The notes under the pieces: generated by a model
The model's database searches: none
Seen by the model: only the letters and a program-made list of their open reading frames with translations
Told to the model about the DNA's origin: nothing
Shown: positions 63,587 to 64,000 of the stretch, in pieces
Position numbering within the stretch: position 1 is the first letter of the stretch
Layout of the letters: every line of letters starts with the position of its first letter
Made by a program: the position numbers and the translations under genes
Assembly (NCBI RefSeq): GCF_963666255.1
Contig: NZ_OY762656.1
Coordinates: 1,302,001-1,366,000 of the forward strand
DNA length: 64,000 nt
Source of the DNA: an uncultured Propionivibrio sp.
Lineage (GTDB): Bacteria > Pseudomonadota > Gammaproteobacteria > Burkholderiales > Rhodocyclaceae
Reading direction: 5' to 3'

Positions 63587-64000
63587 ATGGAGTCCTTGCG
63601 TTTCGTCCTGCCCCAATCCGAAATTCCGACGCATTGGTATAACGTCGTCGCCGACATGCCCAATGCGCCGATGCCGCCGCTCGGGCCTGATGGCAAGCCG
63701 GCGACGCCTGAGCAGATGAGCGCCATCTTCCCGATGGCCATCCTCGAGCAGGAGATGTCGGCGGAGCGCTGGATTCCGATTCCGCAGCCGGTGCGCGAGA
63801 TCTATCGCCTGTGGCGTCCGTCGCCGCTGGTCCGCGCGGCGCGACTCGAGGAAATGCTGGGAACACCGGCGCGCATCTACTACAAGAACGAGAGCGTTTC
63901 GCCGGCCGGCTCGCACAAGCCCAATACCGCCATTGCGCAGGCCTATTACAACAAGCAGGCTGGCATCAAGCGCATCACTACTGAGACCGGCGCCGGCCAG
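63587..64000 (+). CDS. trpB2: TrpB2-type tryptophan synthase beta chain (5' part)
   Basis: The first 138 codons of a PLP enzyme that runs off the window. The opening [19 protein letters not shown] with the long N-terminal extension, the [15 protein letters not shown] segment and the PLP-lysine motif [15 protein letters not shown] (Lys in SHK) match the TrpB2 form rather than classical TrpB. It makes tryptophan from indole and serine. TrpB2 proteins often lack a TrpA partner gene; none is visible here. GGGAG precedes the ATG by 5 bp. Confidence 0.9.
   Translation, partial: MESLRFVLPQSEIPTHWYNVVADMPNAPMPPLGPDGKPATPEQMSAIFPMAILEQEMSAERWIPIPQPVREIYRLWRPSPLVRAARLEEMLGTPARIYYKNESVSPAGSHKPNTAIAQAYYNKQAGIKRITTETGAGQ

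Overview
This is a GC-rich, gene-dense chromosomal segment that reads as a betaproteobacterium, most likely Rhodocyclales-like (Dechloromonas/Azospira/Thauera type). The taxonomic call is an inference from gene order (glnA, a DUF4124 gene, ntrB, ntrC; and lolB-ispE, tRNA-Gln, prs, rplY, pth, ychF) and from the load of redox and sensory proteins; no rRNA is present to confirm it. No insertion sequence, prophage or CRISPR array was seen. One 156-bp near-perfect hairpin (30185-30340) looks like a MITE or similar miniature repeat.

Layout. 1-2.2 kb: start of a LysR regulator divergent from doxX, a beta-class GST and a DODA-type dioxygenase. 2.2-8.4 kb: coaX-birA, then ntrC, ntrB, a DUF4124 protein and glnA, with a sigma-54 promoter and two NtrC-like sites upstream of glnA. 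8.7-11.1 kb: rhodanese, nadA, an EEP-family phosphohydrolase. 11.1-20.1 kb: minus-strand housekeeping run gluQ, ychF, pth, rplY, prs, tRNA-Gln, an iron-dependent alcohol dehydrogenase, ispE, lolB and a TPR protein. 20.3-27.9 kb: mutM, ferredoxin, coaD, rsmD, an active/inactive M16 peptidase pair, then ftsY-ftsE-ftsX. 27.9-32.2 kb: ZIP and DMT transporters, a small unknown gene, the hairpin element, and an OadA/5S-like carboxyltransferase without a biotin domain.

32.3-43.5 kb is the most interesting block. Nine co-oriented genes (hydroxypyruvate isomerase family, tartronate semialdehyde reductase, TRAP transporter P-Q-M, Zn-dehydrogenase, split transketolase, glycerate kinase) lie behind a PrpR-type sigma-54 activator. 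A good -24/-12 promoter and a perfect 13-bp palindrome sit between activator and operon. I infer a regulated uptake and degradation route for a polyol or sugar acid that ends in glycerate phosphate; the substrate is unknown.

43.5-59.2 kb is rich in signalling: dodecin, HDOD protein, DUF1445 protein, bacteriohemerythrin, a large hybrid histidine kinase, a membrane GGDEF protein, an N-terminally shortened KdpD with KdpE and the Kup potassium transporter (with a KdpE-box-like repeat upstream), a class II deacetylase with an HD protein, a response regulator and a GlpM-like membrane protein. 59.2-64 kb: FAH-family hydrolase, a class A penicillin-binding protein, a FecR-domain protein and the start of a TrpB2-type tryptophan synthase beta chain that runs off the end.
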